Of a DNA stretch of 64,000 nucleotides, positions 27,905-38,039 are shown piece after piece. This stretch comes from Pseudomonas sp. M47T1 (GTDB lineage: Bacteria > Pseudomonadota > Gammaproteobacteria > Pseudomonadales > Pseudomonadaceae). The first letter of the stretch is position 1, and each line of letters starts with the position of its first letter. The stretch is from contig NZ_AJWX01000002.1 in assembly GCF_000263855.1 (NCBI RefSeq), positions 124,001 to 188,000 on the forward strand, in the 5' to 3' direction. The notes beneath the pieces were generated by a model. That model was not told the DNA's origin. It saw only the letters and a program-made list of their open reading frames with translations, and did no database searches. Both the position numbers and the translations under genes were made by a program.

Positions 27905-29374
27905 CTACCGGCCGCGCAGCACGTTGTTGGGCATCGCCAGCGCTGCCGCCAACCCCAGTACCGACACAGCCGCGCTGCCCAACAGCAACAGACGAAATGT
28001 TTCCAGCAGCTTCTCGCGCAGCGCTTCCTGCGCCGCGCCGGTGGTGGCGTTGAGGCTGGCCAACAGGGCGTTGCCCGAGGCGCCTTCAGGCCCCAGGTCC
28101 AGGCCGTGCAGCATGGCCAGCAGCAGCGCCGACATGCATGCCACACCCATGGCCCCGCCCAGGGAACGAAACAGGTTGGTGGTGCTGGTGCCCACCCCGA
28201 TGTCCTGCTGTTGCACCGCGTTCTGCGCGCCCACCAGCGAGGTGGGGAACTGCAGGCCGGCCGCGAACCCGGTCAATAGCATGAACACGCCGCTCAGCCA
28301 CAGTGCGCTGGGTGGTGTGAAGGCCAGGCCCAGGATGCCCACCGGTATCAGCAACGCGCCCACCAAGATCACCGGTTTGTAGCGCCCACTGCGCGCGGTG
28401 TTGCGGCCGCCGAGGAAGGCGCCAATCGGCAGGCCGATGGCCAGCGGCAGGATGTCCAGCGCCGCGCTGTCGGCGCCGGCGCCGGTGACGGTCTGAAAGC
28501 GCAAGGGGATCAGCACCGACAGCGAGATGGCCTGGAACGCCGTGAAAAACACAGTGGCCCAGCACAGCACAGCCGGCCGAATGTGGAACAGGTGCATCGG
28601 CAGCAGGGGCTCCGGGGCGCGGCCTTCATGGCGCACGAACAGGCTCAGGGTGGCAACCGCGAGCAACAGCGTGCCCCACACCGAGGGCGTGCTGAAGGCG
28701 CGGCCCTGGCCCAGTTCGGTAATGCTCAACAGCAGCGAGGTGAGGCCCACGATCATCAGCACCGTGCCCAGGTAGTCGATGATCGGCTGGCGCCGCTTCA
28801 CTGCCAGACCCACCAGGGTATGCCGCGCATACAGCCAGGCGCCCAGGCCCAGCGGCAGGTTGAGCAGGAAAATCCAGCGCCACGACAGGTACTCGGTCAT
28901 GTAGCCGCCCAGTACCGGCCCGGCCACGCTGGCCGCGGCATACATGCTGCTGAAATAACCCTGGTAGCGCCCGCGTTCACGCGGCGGCACGAAGTCGCCA
29001 ATAATGGCCTGGCTGACCGAGACCATGCCCCCCGCGCCAATACCCTGGACAACCCGCGCCAGCACCAGTTGCTGCATGCTTTGAGCCATGGCGCAGAACA
29101 ACGACGCCAGGGTGAACAGGCCCAGGCCAATGAGGAGCATGCGCCGGCGACCGTAGAGGTCGCCGAACTTGCCATAGATAGGCACGGCCACTGTCATGGC
29201 CACCATGTAGCCGGAAATGACCCAGGCCAGCAGGTTGATGTCGTGGAATTGCGCGGAAATGGCCGGCATCGACACGGCGACGATGGTCTGGTCGAGGGCA
29301 CCCAGGAAAATCGACAGCATCAACGCCGTCAAAATGCTGCGAAGGGCGGGCTGGGGGTGGCTGAGGTTGGTCAC
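27905..29374 (-). CDS. DHA2-family (EmrB/QacA) drug:H+ antiporter
   Basis: 489 residues with fourteen predicted membrane segments. TM1 carries LGALDQTIVAVSMPAI, the loop is GKFGDLYGRRRMLL, and the antiporter motif C region is AAASVAGPVLGGYM in TM5. These identify the 14-TM DHA2 drug export family. Start is a GTG at 29374. It is likely a multidrug exporter; no membrane-fusion partner is adjacent. It lies 83 bases beyond pobA on the same strand and could receive read-through. Confidence 0.9.
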   Translation of the reverse strand: MTNLSHPQPALRSILTALMLSIFLGALDQTIVAVSMPAISAQFHDINLLAWVISGYMVAMTVAVPIYGKFGDLYGRRRMLLIGLGLFTLASLFCAMAQSMQQLVLARVVQGIGAGGMVSVSQAIIGDFVPPRERGRYQGYFSSMYAAASVAGPVLGGYMTEYLSWRWIFLLNLPLGLGAWLYARHTLVGLAVKRRQPIIDYLGTVLMIVGLTSLLLSITELGQGRAFSTPSVWGTLLLAVATLSLFVRHEGRAPEPLLPMHLFHIRPAVLCWATVFFTAFQAISLSVLIPLRFQTVTGAGADSAALDILPLAIGLPIGAFLGGRNTARSGRYKPVILVGALLIPVGILGLAFTPPSALWLSGVFMLLTGFAAGLQFPTSLVGAQNAVQQQDIGVGTSTTNLFRSLGGAMGVACMSALLLAMLHGLDLGPEGASGNALLASLNATTGAAQEALREKLLETFRLLLLGSAAVSVLGLAAALAMPNNVLRGR

Positions 29375-29457
29375 GAGGGTAGGCCTGCAAGGCAGAGAAA
29401 CCCCCCGGCGGACCGAGGGGAAAGTCCCTCAGTCTACTCGATAGCTAGCTATGTGTT

Positions 29458-30687
<1,230 letters not shown>

Positions 30688-30774
30688 TTATGATTGGAGT
30701 GCCTGCATTTTTCGCTTGCCGGGTCGGGCTTTGAAGGTGAAAACCGCTGTTTATTTTGGACTTTTCGCTAAATG

Positions 30775-30789
30775 GTGCGATTATCGAGC
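30775..30789. promoter_or_regulatory. PcaR-like box in the pobA/pobR gap
   Basis: GTGCGATTATCGAGC is, on the other strand, GCTCGATAATCGCAC, 14 of 15 matches to the recalled PcaR site. It lies 26 bases before the pobR start and 133 bases from pobA. It could be a PcaR site or a look-alike recognised by PobR. Confidence 0.45.
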
Positions 30790-30814
30790 GATGTTGCCCT
30801 GTCAGGAGTGCGTC

Positions 30815-31720
30815 ATGATGTCGCGGGATGTTTCGGCGCCAGTTCCGGTGTTCAAGCTCTATGGCGAAGGCCAGGACTGGCTAACCCCCGACCTGCTGCA
30901 CTGCGAAACCATTCCCAAGCGCAGCCGCCTGTACCACTGGGAAATCCAGCCCCATCGCCACGCCGACCTGTGCCAATTGCTCTACGTACACGCGGGGCAG
31001 GCGGAGATCGAGGTGGAAGGCCAGCGGCGGCTGATCACCGAATCGGCGTTGCAGGTGGTGCCGCCGCTGTACGTGCATGGGTTCCGTTTCTCGGAAGATA
31101 TCGACGGTTACGTGATCACCCTGGCGGCACCGCTGGTCTCTGAGCTCAAGGCCTTGCTGGGGGCCAGCGGCGAAGTGCTGGCCGCCCCGGCCAATTACCC
31201 GGCCGGCGCCGATCGTGATTACCTCAACAGCCTGGTGTCTGCCTTGCAGCGCGAATATTCCCAGGACGCTCCGGGCCGGGACCTGGCCCTGCATTCACTG
31301 ATCAACGTGTTGGTGGTGTGGGTGAGCCGGCAGATGATGCAGCGCAGCAGCGCGGCGCAATCGATGGAGCGCGGGCGCGAATACCTCAATGGCTTCACCC
31401 GCCTGGTGGAGGCGCAGTTCCGTCAGCAACCCAGCGTCGAGCAGTTGGCCCACGCCACGGGCATTTCGGTGGCGCACCTGAATAACGTGTGCCGCGACCT
31501 GGCCGGGCAGTCGGCGCTGCAGATTATGCATCAGCGATTATTGCTGGAAGCCAAGCGCAACCTCATCTACACCAGCATGACGGTGAGCCAGGTCTCGGAC
31601 AGCCTGGGTTTCACTGACCCGGCGTATTTCTCGCGGTTCTTCCGGCGCCTGGCGGGGGTGTCGCCCCGGGCGTTTCGCCAGGTCGCAAGTTCAGCGCCGA
31701 GCTTCAGCGCAGATCATTGA
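30815..31720 (+). CDS. pobR: AraC-family activator PobR
   Basis: 301 residues. An N-terminal AraC cupin-type sensor (HWEIQPHRHADLCQLLYVHAG) leads to a C-terminal double helix-turn-helix (about 195-295) with LAHATGISVAHLNNVCRDLA and GFTDPAYFSRFFRRLAGVSP. It probably activates pobA with 4-hydroxybenzoate, as for the AraC-type PobR of pseudomonads. AGGAG precedes ATG 30815; a second ATG follows at 30818. Divergent from pobA. Confidence 0.9.
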   Translation: MMSRDVSAPVPVFKLYGEGQDWLTPDLLHCETIPKRSRLYHWEIQPHRHADLCQLLYVHAGQAEIEVEGQRRLITESALQVVPPLYVHGFRFSEDIDGYVITLAAPLVSELKALLGASGEVLAAPANYPAGADRDYLNSLVSALQREYSQDAPGRDLALHSLINVLVVWVSRQMMQRSSAAQSMERGREYLNGFTRLVEAQFRQQPSVEQLAHATGISVAHLNNVCRDLAGQSALQIMHQRLLLEAKRNLIYTSMTVSQVSDSLGFTDPAYFSRFFRRLAGVSPRAFRQVASSAPSFSADH

Positions 31721-31877
31721 AAGCGCCGGAGTGGGGAATGCACATGGTGGTGCTGCAACTGACCTCCAGCCGCAATACGTTGCGCGCTTGTTCAACGCGC
31801 CAGGCGGCGGTGGCATACAGTGCGGTAACCATGATGATGAGGAAGGTCATCGCGTATTTTCTTGTTGTAATGATCAT
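31704..31877 (-). CDS. Small membrane protein, 57 aa
   Basis: ATG 31877 with AAGGTGAG five to seven bases upstream encodes MIITTRKYAMTFLIIMVTAL followed by a polar tail with two cysteines. Residues 10-26 form one membrane segment. Its 3' end overlaps the pobR end tail-to-tail by 17 bases. I do not recognise it; the good ribosome site is the main support. Confidence 0.45.
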   Translation of the reverse strand: MIITTRKYAMTFLIIMVTALYATAAWRVEQARNVLRLEVSCSTTMCIPHSGAFNDLR

Positions 31878-32434
31878 GACGCTCACCTTTGGCATGAAAG
31901 GCAGGGGTTACGGGTAATGAGGTACTTGAGAACAAGTCTAGATCAAGGTTCAGCCACGCGCTGTCAAGCCGGAAAATTGGCCCTGTTGCGATGAGTTTGA
32001 TACAAAATGTTTCATTATTGAATCACTCTTTTATAGTGCGAAAAGTAATCTGAAATATTTATTTTTAATTAAATCAGACAGTTACATTCTCGTTTGGGGT
32101 GAGTATAAAAGTGTTACTTTAATTTGACGCCGAGGGTGTTTCTCTGGAACTATCCACTCATGGCTATGGGCCGTATCTGCTAGCCGATTGCTTTCCCTCC
32201 CCAGCGTGTCATTGGTTTTTTCTTCCCTTCCAGAGCCCATCTGTGCGGTAGCTTTGGCTTGATTTTCCGGGGCGTCCTGACCCCGGCTGTCTACCCAGGT
32301 AAACCTTTTCAACGCGACCATTTCCCGCTGGCTTCCCTGCCGGCCTGGCGACGTTCGTTCCTGTTTTATCCACCACGAGTTCTCTCATCGAGTGCATGCG
32401 TGCGCCTGGCGCCGTCCCATGCAGGGGGTTATCT
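31878..32434. other. AT-rich to pyrimidine-rich interval before the flavoprotein
   Basis: 557 bases without a convincing gene. Positions 31990-32130 are strikingly AT-rich for this genome (for example ATTTATTTTTAATTAAATC), and 32190-32400 is pyrimidine-rich on the plus strand. It likely holds the promoter of the gene at 32435 and could be a site for an H-NS-like MvaT protein. A leftward frame at 32082-32321 is not supported by codon pattern or RBS. Confidence 0.5.
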
Positions 32435-33865
32435 ATGTACGGAAAATTTCTGGAAACTTCCACTGGCTGTGTGGTGGGCGGTGCCGGGCCCGCTGGCATG
32501 GGGCTGCTGTTCAACGCCCTGCGTACCGGGGCCATTGCCGAAATGGCGCAGTACGGGCTGATCATCGTCGATGCCAGCGCCACACCCGGCATCGGCCGCC
32601 TGGGGGACTATCAGATCACCGCCAACTCGGTGGGTGACGTGTTTCTCGATTGCCTGCGCGACCCGGCCATGGCCGAGGTTTTTGCGCCCCTGCAGGAATC
32701 GGAAGCCTATTGGCGAATTCGCAACCAGGACCAGCAGGCTCCCTTGCTGAGCCAGGTGGGCGAACTGTTGCTGGAGGCCTCGCAGCTGGTGCTGGACCAC
32801 ATCGTGGCCCACTACAGTGTGCAACTGTGGAGTGAAACGCTGATCACCGAAGTGATCTGCGACAACGACGAGTACCACATCTGGGTAGAGCACCGCGGGC
32901 AAATGCAGCGCATCCGCAGCCGCTCACTGGTGCTTAACCTGGGCGGGCGCCAGGATCCGCAATGCCTGCTGTCCGGGCTCAAGGCACAAGGCCTGGCGTT
33001 GCCACCCCTGGCGGCCATCCGCAGTGCGGACAGCCTGTTGCGCATGTCGCCCCAGGCGCTACGCGATACCTTTGGCCCAGTGGTGGCCCAGGGCGGCAGT
33101 TTCAGCGTGATCGGCGGCTCCCACAGTGCCTTTTCCATGCTGGAGAACATAGCCGTGGCCCTGGAGTCCATTGGCCTTGAGCAGGTGAACCTGATTCACC
33201 GCTCGCCCATCCGGCTGTTTTACGAGAACGTCGAACAGGCTCATGCCAATGGCTACGTGTTCGACCCCGTGGCCGACGTGTGCCCGATCTCCGGGCGCGT
33301 CAACCGCTCCGGTGGCCTGCGTTATCGGGCGCTTGCCGTGGGCCGGGAAGTGCTGGAGCGTGGCTTCGTGGGCACCACGTCGGTACGCGCTCGCCTGTTG
33401 CAGGTCGACGGCAGTGACGCCGCCCAAATGTGTGCGGCCAGTGAGGTGTTGCAGCATGCGGCTGTGGTGATGCAGTGCACCGGCTACCAACCATTGCTGC
33501 CCCTGTTGCGCCGCGGCGACGGCACCGCCATCAGCCTGCGGCAGGTGACGGGCGGGCTGGACTCCGACCCCAGTGGCTGCCCGTGCGATGACAGCGGCAA
33601 GCGTCTGCATGGCTTGCACCTGTTCGGCCTGGGCTCGGGGCTCGGCGTGGACCCGCTGCTGGGCAGCGAGCCGTCGTTCAGCGGGCGCATCTACGGCGTG
33701 TGGCAATTCCACCATGACGCCAGCCGCGTGGTCATCGATTCCGTGCTGCAGCGCCTGGCCGACTTTGCCAGCCGCCCGGCGCCGCAGGTGCACTTGGAAA
33801 TGGAAGTTGCCCATGGCTGGCCGGAAAGGCTGGTGGGTGGTGACTGGATAGAAGCTGCGACGTGA
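32435..33865 (+). CDS. Orphan FAD/NAD(P)-binding oxidoreductase
   Basis: 476 residues. The FAD fold opens almost at the N-terminus with GGAGPAGMG (residues 15-23). A second nucleotide-binding motif is SVIGGSHSAFSMLENIA in the middle, and VVMQCTGYQPLLPLL matches the ATG-like motif of flavin monooxygenases. The overall plan is like lysine/ornithine N-monooxygenases or thioredoxin-reductase-like flavoproteins, but I cannot name a substrate. Start ATG 32435 has GGGGG upstream. It is alone between pobR and a convergent LysR gene, with an AT-rich upstream region, so recent acquisition is possible. Confidence 0.75.
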   Translation: MYGKFLETSTGCVVGGAGPAGMGLLFNALRTGAIAEMAQYGLIIVDASATPGIGRLGDYQITANSVGDVFLDCLRDPAMAEVFAPLQESEAYWRIRNQDQQAPLLSQVGELLLEASQLVLDHIVAHYSVQLWSETLITEVICDNDEYHIWVEHRGQMQRIRSRSLVLNLGGRQDPQCLLSGLKAQGLALPPLAAIRSADSLLRMSPQALRDTFGPVVAQGGSFSVIGGSHSAFSMLENIAVALESIGLEQVNLIHRSPIRLFYENVEQAHANGYVFDPVADVCPISGRVNRSGGLRYRALAVGREVLERGFVGTTSVRARLLQVDGSDAAQMCAASEVLQHAAVVMQCTGYQPLLPLLRRGDGTAISLRQVTGGLDSDPSGCPCDDSGKRLHGLHLFGLGSGLGVDPLLGSEPSFSGRIYGVWQFHHDASRVVIDSVLQRLADFASRPAPQVHLEMEVAHGWPERLVGGDWIEAAT

Positions 33866-33902
33866 AAAAAAGGGCGAACCCATCAGGTTCGCCCTTTTTT
33901 TT
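33864..33902. terminator. Bidirectional terminator
   Basis: AAAAAAAGGGCGAACC, a short loop, and GGTTCGCCCTTTTTTTT, between the converging flavoprotein and LysR genes. Confidence 0.92.
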
Positions 33903-33918
33903 GGTTTTCAACCGACGG

Positions 33919-34800
33919 TCAACGCTGGCTCGCCTGCCGGGCCAGCCAGTCGATGAAGGCCAGGGTGCCTTCACTGGGCGTGCTGCGCGGTGGTTGTACC
34001 AGGTAGTAGGCCAGGCCGGTGCGCACTTTGAGTTCGAAGGGCATTGCCAGCCGTTGTTGCGCCAGGTCCTCGGCAATCAAGGCCCAGTCGCCGATGGCAA
34101 CGCCGGTGCCTTGGGTGGCCACCGACATGGCCAGGTCCAGGGTTTCGAAGTGCTGGCCTTGGCTCAGGTTGGGCAGGGTTACCCCCGCCGCAGCCAGCCA
34201 GGTTTCCCAGTCCTGCTCGTCGCGAGTGGGGTGCAACAGCATGTGCTGGCGCAGGTCGGTTGGCTGGCGGAGCGCAAGGGGGCCCTCCAGCAGCGCCGGG
34301 GCACACACGGGGGTCAACTGCTCGTCGAACAGGTGGCGGGGGCTTTGCCCGGCTGCCGGCTCGGGGCCGTAGATAATCGCGGCGTCGAAGCTTTCATGAC
34401 GAAAGTCGACCCCATGCTGCACGGTGGTGGTCAACTCCACCGGCAGGTCCGGACGTTCGGCCTGCCAGCTCATCAGCCGCGGCCACAACCAGCGCATCAC
34501 GCAGGTGGGCGCCTTGAGCTGCAGGGCCTGGCGCTGGCCGCCGGCGACCTGCACGGCTTCCTCGATCAGGCCGAATACCTGCTGGATGCGCGGGAACAAT
34601 TCACGCCCCTGTTGCGTGAGGCTCAGCCCGCGGGCCTGGCGCATGAACAGTGGGTAGCCCAGGTGGCTTTCAAGGCCGGCAATCTGTCGGCTGACCGCGC
34701 CCTGGGTAATGTGCAACTGCTGCGCGGCACGGGTGAAGTTGCAGCACTGGGCGGTGATCAGGAAGGTGTGCAGGGCAGGCAAGGGGGGCAAGCGTTTCAT
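33919..34800 (-). CDS. LysR-family transcriptional regulator
   Basis: 293 residues. Winged helix-turn-helix at residues 5-65 (NFTRAAQQLHITQGAVSRQI), then a LysR substrate-binding domain (about 95-290) of the GcvA type, with FDAAIIYGPEP and GTGVAIGDWALIAEDL. It is divergent from the AruI-like decarboxylase gene, starting 117 bases away, and is the natural candidate to control it. ATG 34800 gives the family-standard N-terminus; the same frame runs open far upstream over the decarboxylase and is not coding there. Confidence 0.9.
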   Translation of the reverse strand: MKRLPPLPALHTFLITAQCCNFTRAAQQLHITQGAVSRQIAGLESHLGYPLFMRQARGLSLTQQGRELFPRIQQVFGLIEEAVQVAGGQRQALQLKAPTCVMRWLWPRLMSWQAERPDLPVELTTTVQHGVDFRHESFDAAIIYGPEPAAGQSPRHLFDEQLTPVCAPALLEGPLALRQPTDLRQHMLLHPTRDEQDWETWLAAAGVTLPNLSQGQHFETLDLAMSVATQGTGVAIGDWALIAEDLAQQRLAMPFELKVRTGLAYYLVQPPRSTPSEGTLAFIDWLARQASQR

Positions 34801-34917
34801 CAGCTTCAAGCCATGATCTGGAGACATGGCTAGTATGACTTTTTTTGCCTTGTGCACACCAGTCGCCAACCGCTGAAATGACCACTGATTGCAGAACAAC
34901 ACACAGGCGACGAAACA

Positions 34918-36558
34918 ATGGCGACGTGCGGCGAAGTATTGGTCAAACTCCTCGAAAGCTATGGTGTGGAGCAGGTTTTCGGTATTCCCGGTGTGCATAC
35001 GGTGGAACTCTATCGTGGGCTGGCCCGCTCGCCCATCCGGCACGTGGCCCCCCGTCACGAGCAAGGTGCAGGCTTCATGGCTGACGGCTACGCGCGCACC
35101 CGTGGCACGCCGGGGGTGTGCTTCATCATCACCGGCCCTGGCATGACCAATATCACCACGGCCATGGGCCAGGCCTACGCTGACTCGATTCCGATGCTGG
35201 TGATTTCCAGCGTGCAATCGCGCAGCCAGCTGGGCGGCGGCCGCGGCAAACTGCATGAGTTGCCCAACCAGAGTACGCTGGTGTCGGGCGTCTGTGCGTT
35301 CTCTCATACCCTGATGGCTGCCGCCGACCTGCCGGCCGTGCTGGCGCGGGCCTTCGCGGTGTTCGACGGCGCGCGCCCGCGCCCTGTGCACATCGAGATC
35401 CCCTTGGACGTGCTGGTCGAGGACGCTGACGCCTTGCTCGGCAGCGAACCGGTGCGCGTACAGCGCGCCGGCGCCGCGCCCGTGGCGGTGGAAAATATGG
35501 CCCGCTGGCTGCGTAAAGCACGGCGCCCGTTGATTCTGGCTGGCGGGGGGGCCATCGATGCCGCACCGGCCCTGACACGCCTCGCCGAACGCTTGCAGGC
35601 ACCGGTGGCCTTGACCATCAACGCCAAGGGCATGCTGCCCGCCGCACATCCGCTGCAGATCGGGTCCACTCAGTCACTGCCCGCCACCCGCGAGTTGATC
35701 GAAGCCGCCGATGTAGTGCTGGCCATCGGTACCGAGTTGGCTGAAACCGACTACGACATTACCTTCAAGAACGCCTTCCGCATCCCTGGCACGCTGCTGC
35801 GCGTTGACATCGACCCCGACCAGACCGTGCGCAACTTCCTGCCCAAGGTTGCCCTGGTAGCCGATGCCGACAGCGCTGCCCAAGCGCTGCTGGCGGCACT
35901 GGACAGCACAGCCCTGCCACCACGCGACCCGGACTGGGGCGCGACGCGAGTCAGCCGTCTGCGTGACGTATTGGCCGCCGAGTGGGACCTGGCCACCCAG
36001 GCCCAGACGGTGATGCTCGCCACCTTGCTGGAGGTGCTGCCCGACGCCGTGCTGGTGGGCGACTCGACCCAGCCGGTGTACACCGGCAACCTGACCCTGG
36101 ACATGGACCAGCCACGTCGCTGGTTCAATGCCTCCACCGGTTACGGCACCCTGGGCTATGCCCTGCCGGCCGCCATGGGCGCCTGGCTGGGTGGCGGTTC
36201 CGCGCGTGAGCAGCGGCGCCCGGTGGTATGCCTGATTGGCGACGGCGGCCTGCAGTTTACCCTGCCGGAGCTGGCCAGCGCGGTCGAAGCGCGCATCCCG
36301 GTCATCGTCCTGTTGTGGAATAACCAGGGCTACGAAGAGATCAAGAAGTACATGCTCAACCGCGCCATCGAGCCGGTGGGCGTGGACATCCATACCCCGG
36401 ACTTTATCGCCATTGCCCGCGCCATGGGCTGTGAAGCGCAGGCGGTGAGTGGCGTGAGCGCCCTGCGCGAGGCGGTGACGAATGCCAGTGCGCGACAACT
36501 GCCAACCCTGATTGAAATTGATCAAACCACTTGGATGAGCGAGTTCCACCCATGCTGA
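34918..36558 (+). CDS. ThDP-dependent 2-oxo acid decarboxylase, AruI-like
   Basis: 546 residues in the thiamine-diphosphate enzyme plan: PYR domain (1-165) with catalytic Glu48 in RHEQGAGFMADGYAR, central domain (185-320), PP domain (365-530) with GDGGLQFTLPELAS and a Mg-binding Asn in LLWNNQGYEE. It resembles P. aeruginosa AruI, the 2-ketoarginine (5-guanidino-2-oxopentanoate) decarboxylase, more than true acetolactate synthase: no FAD-site pattern is evident and no small subunit follows. Product would be 4-guanidinobutyraldehyde. It overlaps the aldehyde dehydrogenase gene by seven bases and is divergent from a LysR gene. Confidence 0.82.
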   Translation: MATCGEVLVKLLESYGVEQVFGIPGVHTVELYRGLARSPIRHVAPRHEQGAGFMADGYARTRGTPGVCFIITGPGMTNITTAMGQAYADSIPMLVISSVQSRSQLGGGRGKLHELPNQSTLVSGVCAFSHTLMAAADLPAVLARAFAVFDGARPRPVHIEIPLDVLVEDADALLGSEPVRVQRAGAAPVAVENMARWLRKARRPLILAGGGAIDAAPALTRLAERLQAPVALTINAKGMLPAAHPLQIGSTQSLPATRELIEAADVVLAIGTELAETDYDITFKNAFRIPGTLLRVDIDPDQTVRNFLPKVALVADADSAAQALLAALDSTALPPRDPDWGATRVSRLRDVLAAEWDLATQAQTVMLATLLEVLPDAVLVGDSTQPVYTGNLTLDMDQPRRWFNASTGYGTLGYALPAAMGAWLGGGSAREQRRPVVCLIGDGGLQFTLPELASAVEARIPVIVLLWNNQGYEEIKKYMLNRAIEPVGVDIHTPDFIAIARAMGCEAQAVSGVSALREAVTNASARQLPTLIEIDQTTWMSEFHPC

Positions 36559-38006
36559 ATTTTCCCCAGAACCTGGCTGGTGTCTACATTGATGGCCAAT
36601 GGAGCCACGGGCCCCAGGCCCTGACCGTCGTCAACCCGGCCAGCGAGCAAGTGCTGGCCCACGTCGACGGCGCCGATGAAAGCGCGGTGGACCTGGCCGT
36701 GGCGGCAGCGCAGCGTGCCTTTGGCGGCTGGTCGGGGACGCCTTCTGTCGTGCGTGCCGGTTACCTGCGGGCAATTGCCGAAGGGGTGCAAGCTCGCCGC
36801 GAGCGCTTGATCCAGTTGCAGGCATGCAACAACGGCAAACCGCTGTTCGAGGCGGGAATCGACGTGGACGACGTAATCGCCACGTTCAATTATTACGCAA
36901 CCCTGGCCGATGGCCTGGATGAGCGCCAGGACACCTCGGTGCCATTACCCACCGACGAGTTCAGCGCCCGCGTACGTCGCGAGCCGTGTGGCGTGGTCGG
37001 GCTGATTGTGCCGTGGAATTTCCCCATGGTCACCACCGCGTGGAAGGTCGCCCCGGCGTTGGCAGCGGGCTGCTGCGTGGTGCTCAAGCCGTCGGAAGTC
37101 ACGCCGCTGGCCGAGCTGGAACTGGCGGCCATCATCGCCGAGTGCGGCGTGCCCCAGGGCGTGTTCAACCTGGTGTGCGGCACGGGCCTGGCCGTGGGGG
37201 CGCCCATGGCCGCCCATCGGCGCATTGCCAAGGTATCGTTCACCGGCAGCAACGCCGTGGGCGTGCAGGTGATGCAGCGCGCGGCCGAGACCGTGAAGGG
37301 CGTGAGCCTGGAGTTGGGCGGCAAGTCGGCATTGCTGGTGCTGGAAGATGCCGACCTGGACCTGGCGGTGGAGTTGGCCAGTGGTGGTGGTTACTTCAAC
37401 GCCGGGCAAATGTGCTCGGCCACCAGCCGCGTGCTGGTGGCCCGCCCGCTGTACAACGAATTCCTGCAACGCCTCAAGGCCCGTGCCGAAGCCATCGTTC
37501 AGGGCGACCCCTTCGAACCGGGTACCGAGATGGGTGCGCTGGTCAACCGCGCGCAGTATCAGCGCGTGCTGGGGCATATCCAGGCCGGCCTCGCTGCGGG
37601 CGCCGTGCTGGTGACTGGCGGTGCGCGGCCAGCAGCATTGCCGGTGGGCTACTTCGTGCAACCGACAGTATTGACCGATGTGCCGTTGGACAGCGCGCTG
37701 TGGAACGAAGAGATTTTCGGCCCGGTGCTGTGCGTGCGTCCTTTCGACAGCGAAGCCGAGGCGATCGAGTTGGCCAACGACAGCGATTTCGGCCTGGTGG
37801 CCAGTGTGGTCAGCGCAGACACCGTCCGCGCCGAAACCGTGGCCAACGCCTTGCAGGCCGGGCTAGTGTGGATCAACGCCCCGCAAGTGATCTTCCCGCA
37901 GACCGCCTGGGGTGGTTACAAGCAAAGCAGTCTGGGCCGCGAACTGGGGCCATGGGGCTTGCAGGCGTTCCAGGAAATCAAGCACGTGGTGCGTGCATCC
38001 CTGTAG
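36552..38006 (+). CDS. Aldehyde dehydrogenase (BetB/KauB-like)
   Basis: 484 residues of an NAD(P)+-dependent aldehyde dehydrogenase. NAD-binding LIVPWNFPMVTTAWKVAPAL, catalytic Glu254 in LELGGKS and Cys288 in GQMCSATSRV are present, and EEIFGPVL near residue 385 is intact. The ATG at 36552 overlaps the decarboxylase stop, so the enzymes are coupled: it probably oxidises the aldehyde made by the decarboxylase, for instance 4-guanidinobutyraldehyde to 4-guanidinobutyrate. Betaine aldehyde is another possible substrate from similarity alone. Confidence 0.9.
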   Translation: MLNFPQNLAGVYIDGQWSHGPQALTVVNPASEQVLAHVDGADESAVDLAVAAAQRAFGGWSGTPSVVRAGYLRAIAEGVQARRERLIQLQACNNGKPLFEAGIDVDDVIATFNYYATLADGLDERQDTSVPLPTDEFSARVRREPCGVVGLIVPWNFPMVTTAWKVAPALAAGCCVVLKPSEVTPLAELELAAIIAECGVPQGVFNLVCGTGLAVGAPMAAHRRIAKVSFTGSNAVGVQVMQRAAETVKGVSLELGGKSALLVLEDADLDLAVELASGGGYFNAGQMCSATSRVLVARPLYNEFLQRLKARAEAIVQGDPFEPGTEMGALVNRAQYQRVLGHIQAGLAAGAVLVTGGARPAALPVGYFVQPTVLTDVPLDSALWNEEIFGPVLCVRPFDSEAEAIELANDSDFGLVASVVSADTVRAETVANALQAGLVWINAPQVIFPQTAWGGYKQSSLGRELGPWGLQAFQEIKHVVRASL

Positions 38007-38039
38007 CTGCGGCGCAAGCCGTGTCAAAGGCGGGGCGGT

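Noticed and set aside
32082..32321. 79-codon minus-strand frame in the AT-rich interval
   Set aside because: No ribosome site and atypical composition; no membrane or known motif.
34801..35649. N-terminal extension of the LysR frame over the decarboxylase gene
   Set aside because: The LysR fold begins at 34800; the extension is antisense to AruI-like coding and has no similarity to regulators.
34918..36558. Naming the ThDP enzyme acetolactate synthase (IlvB)
   Set aside because: No small subunit gene follows, and the gene is coupled to an aldehyde dehydrogenase, which fits a decarboxylase of the AruI type better.
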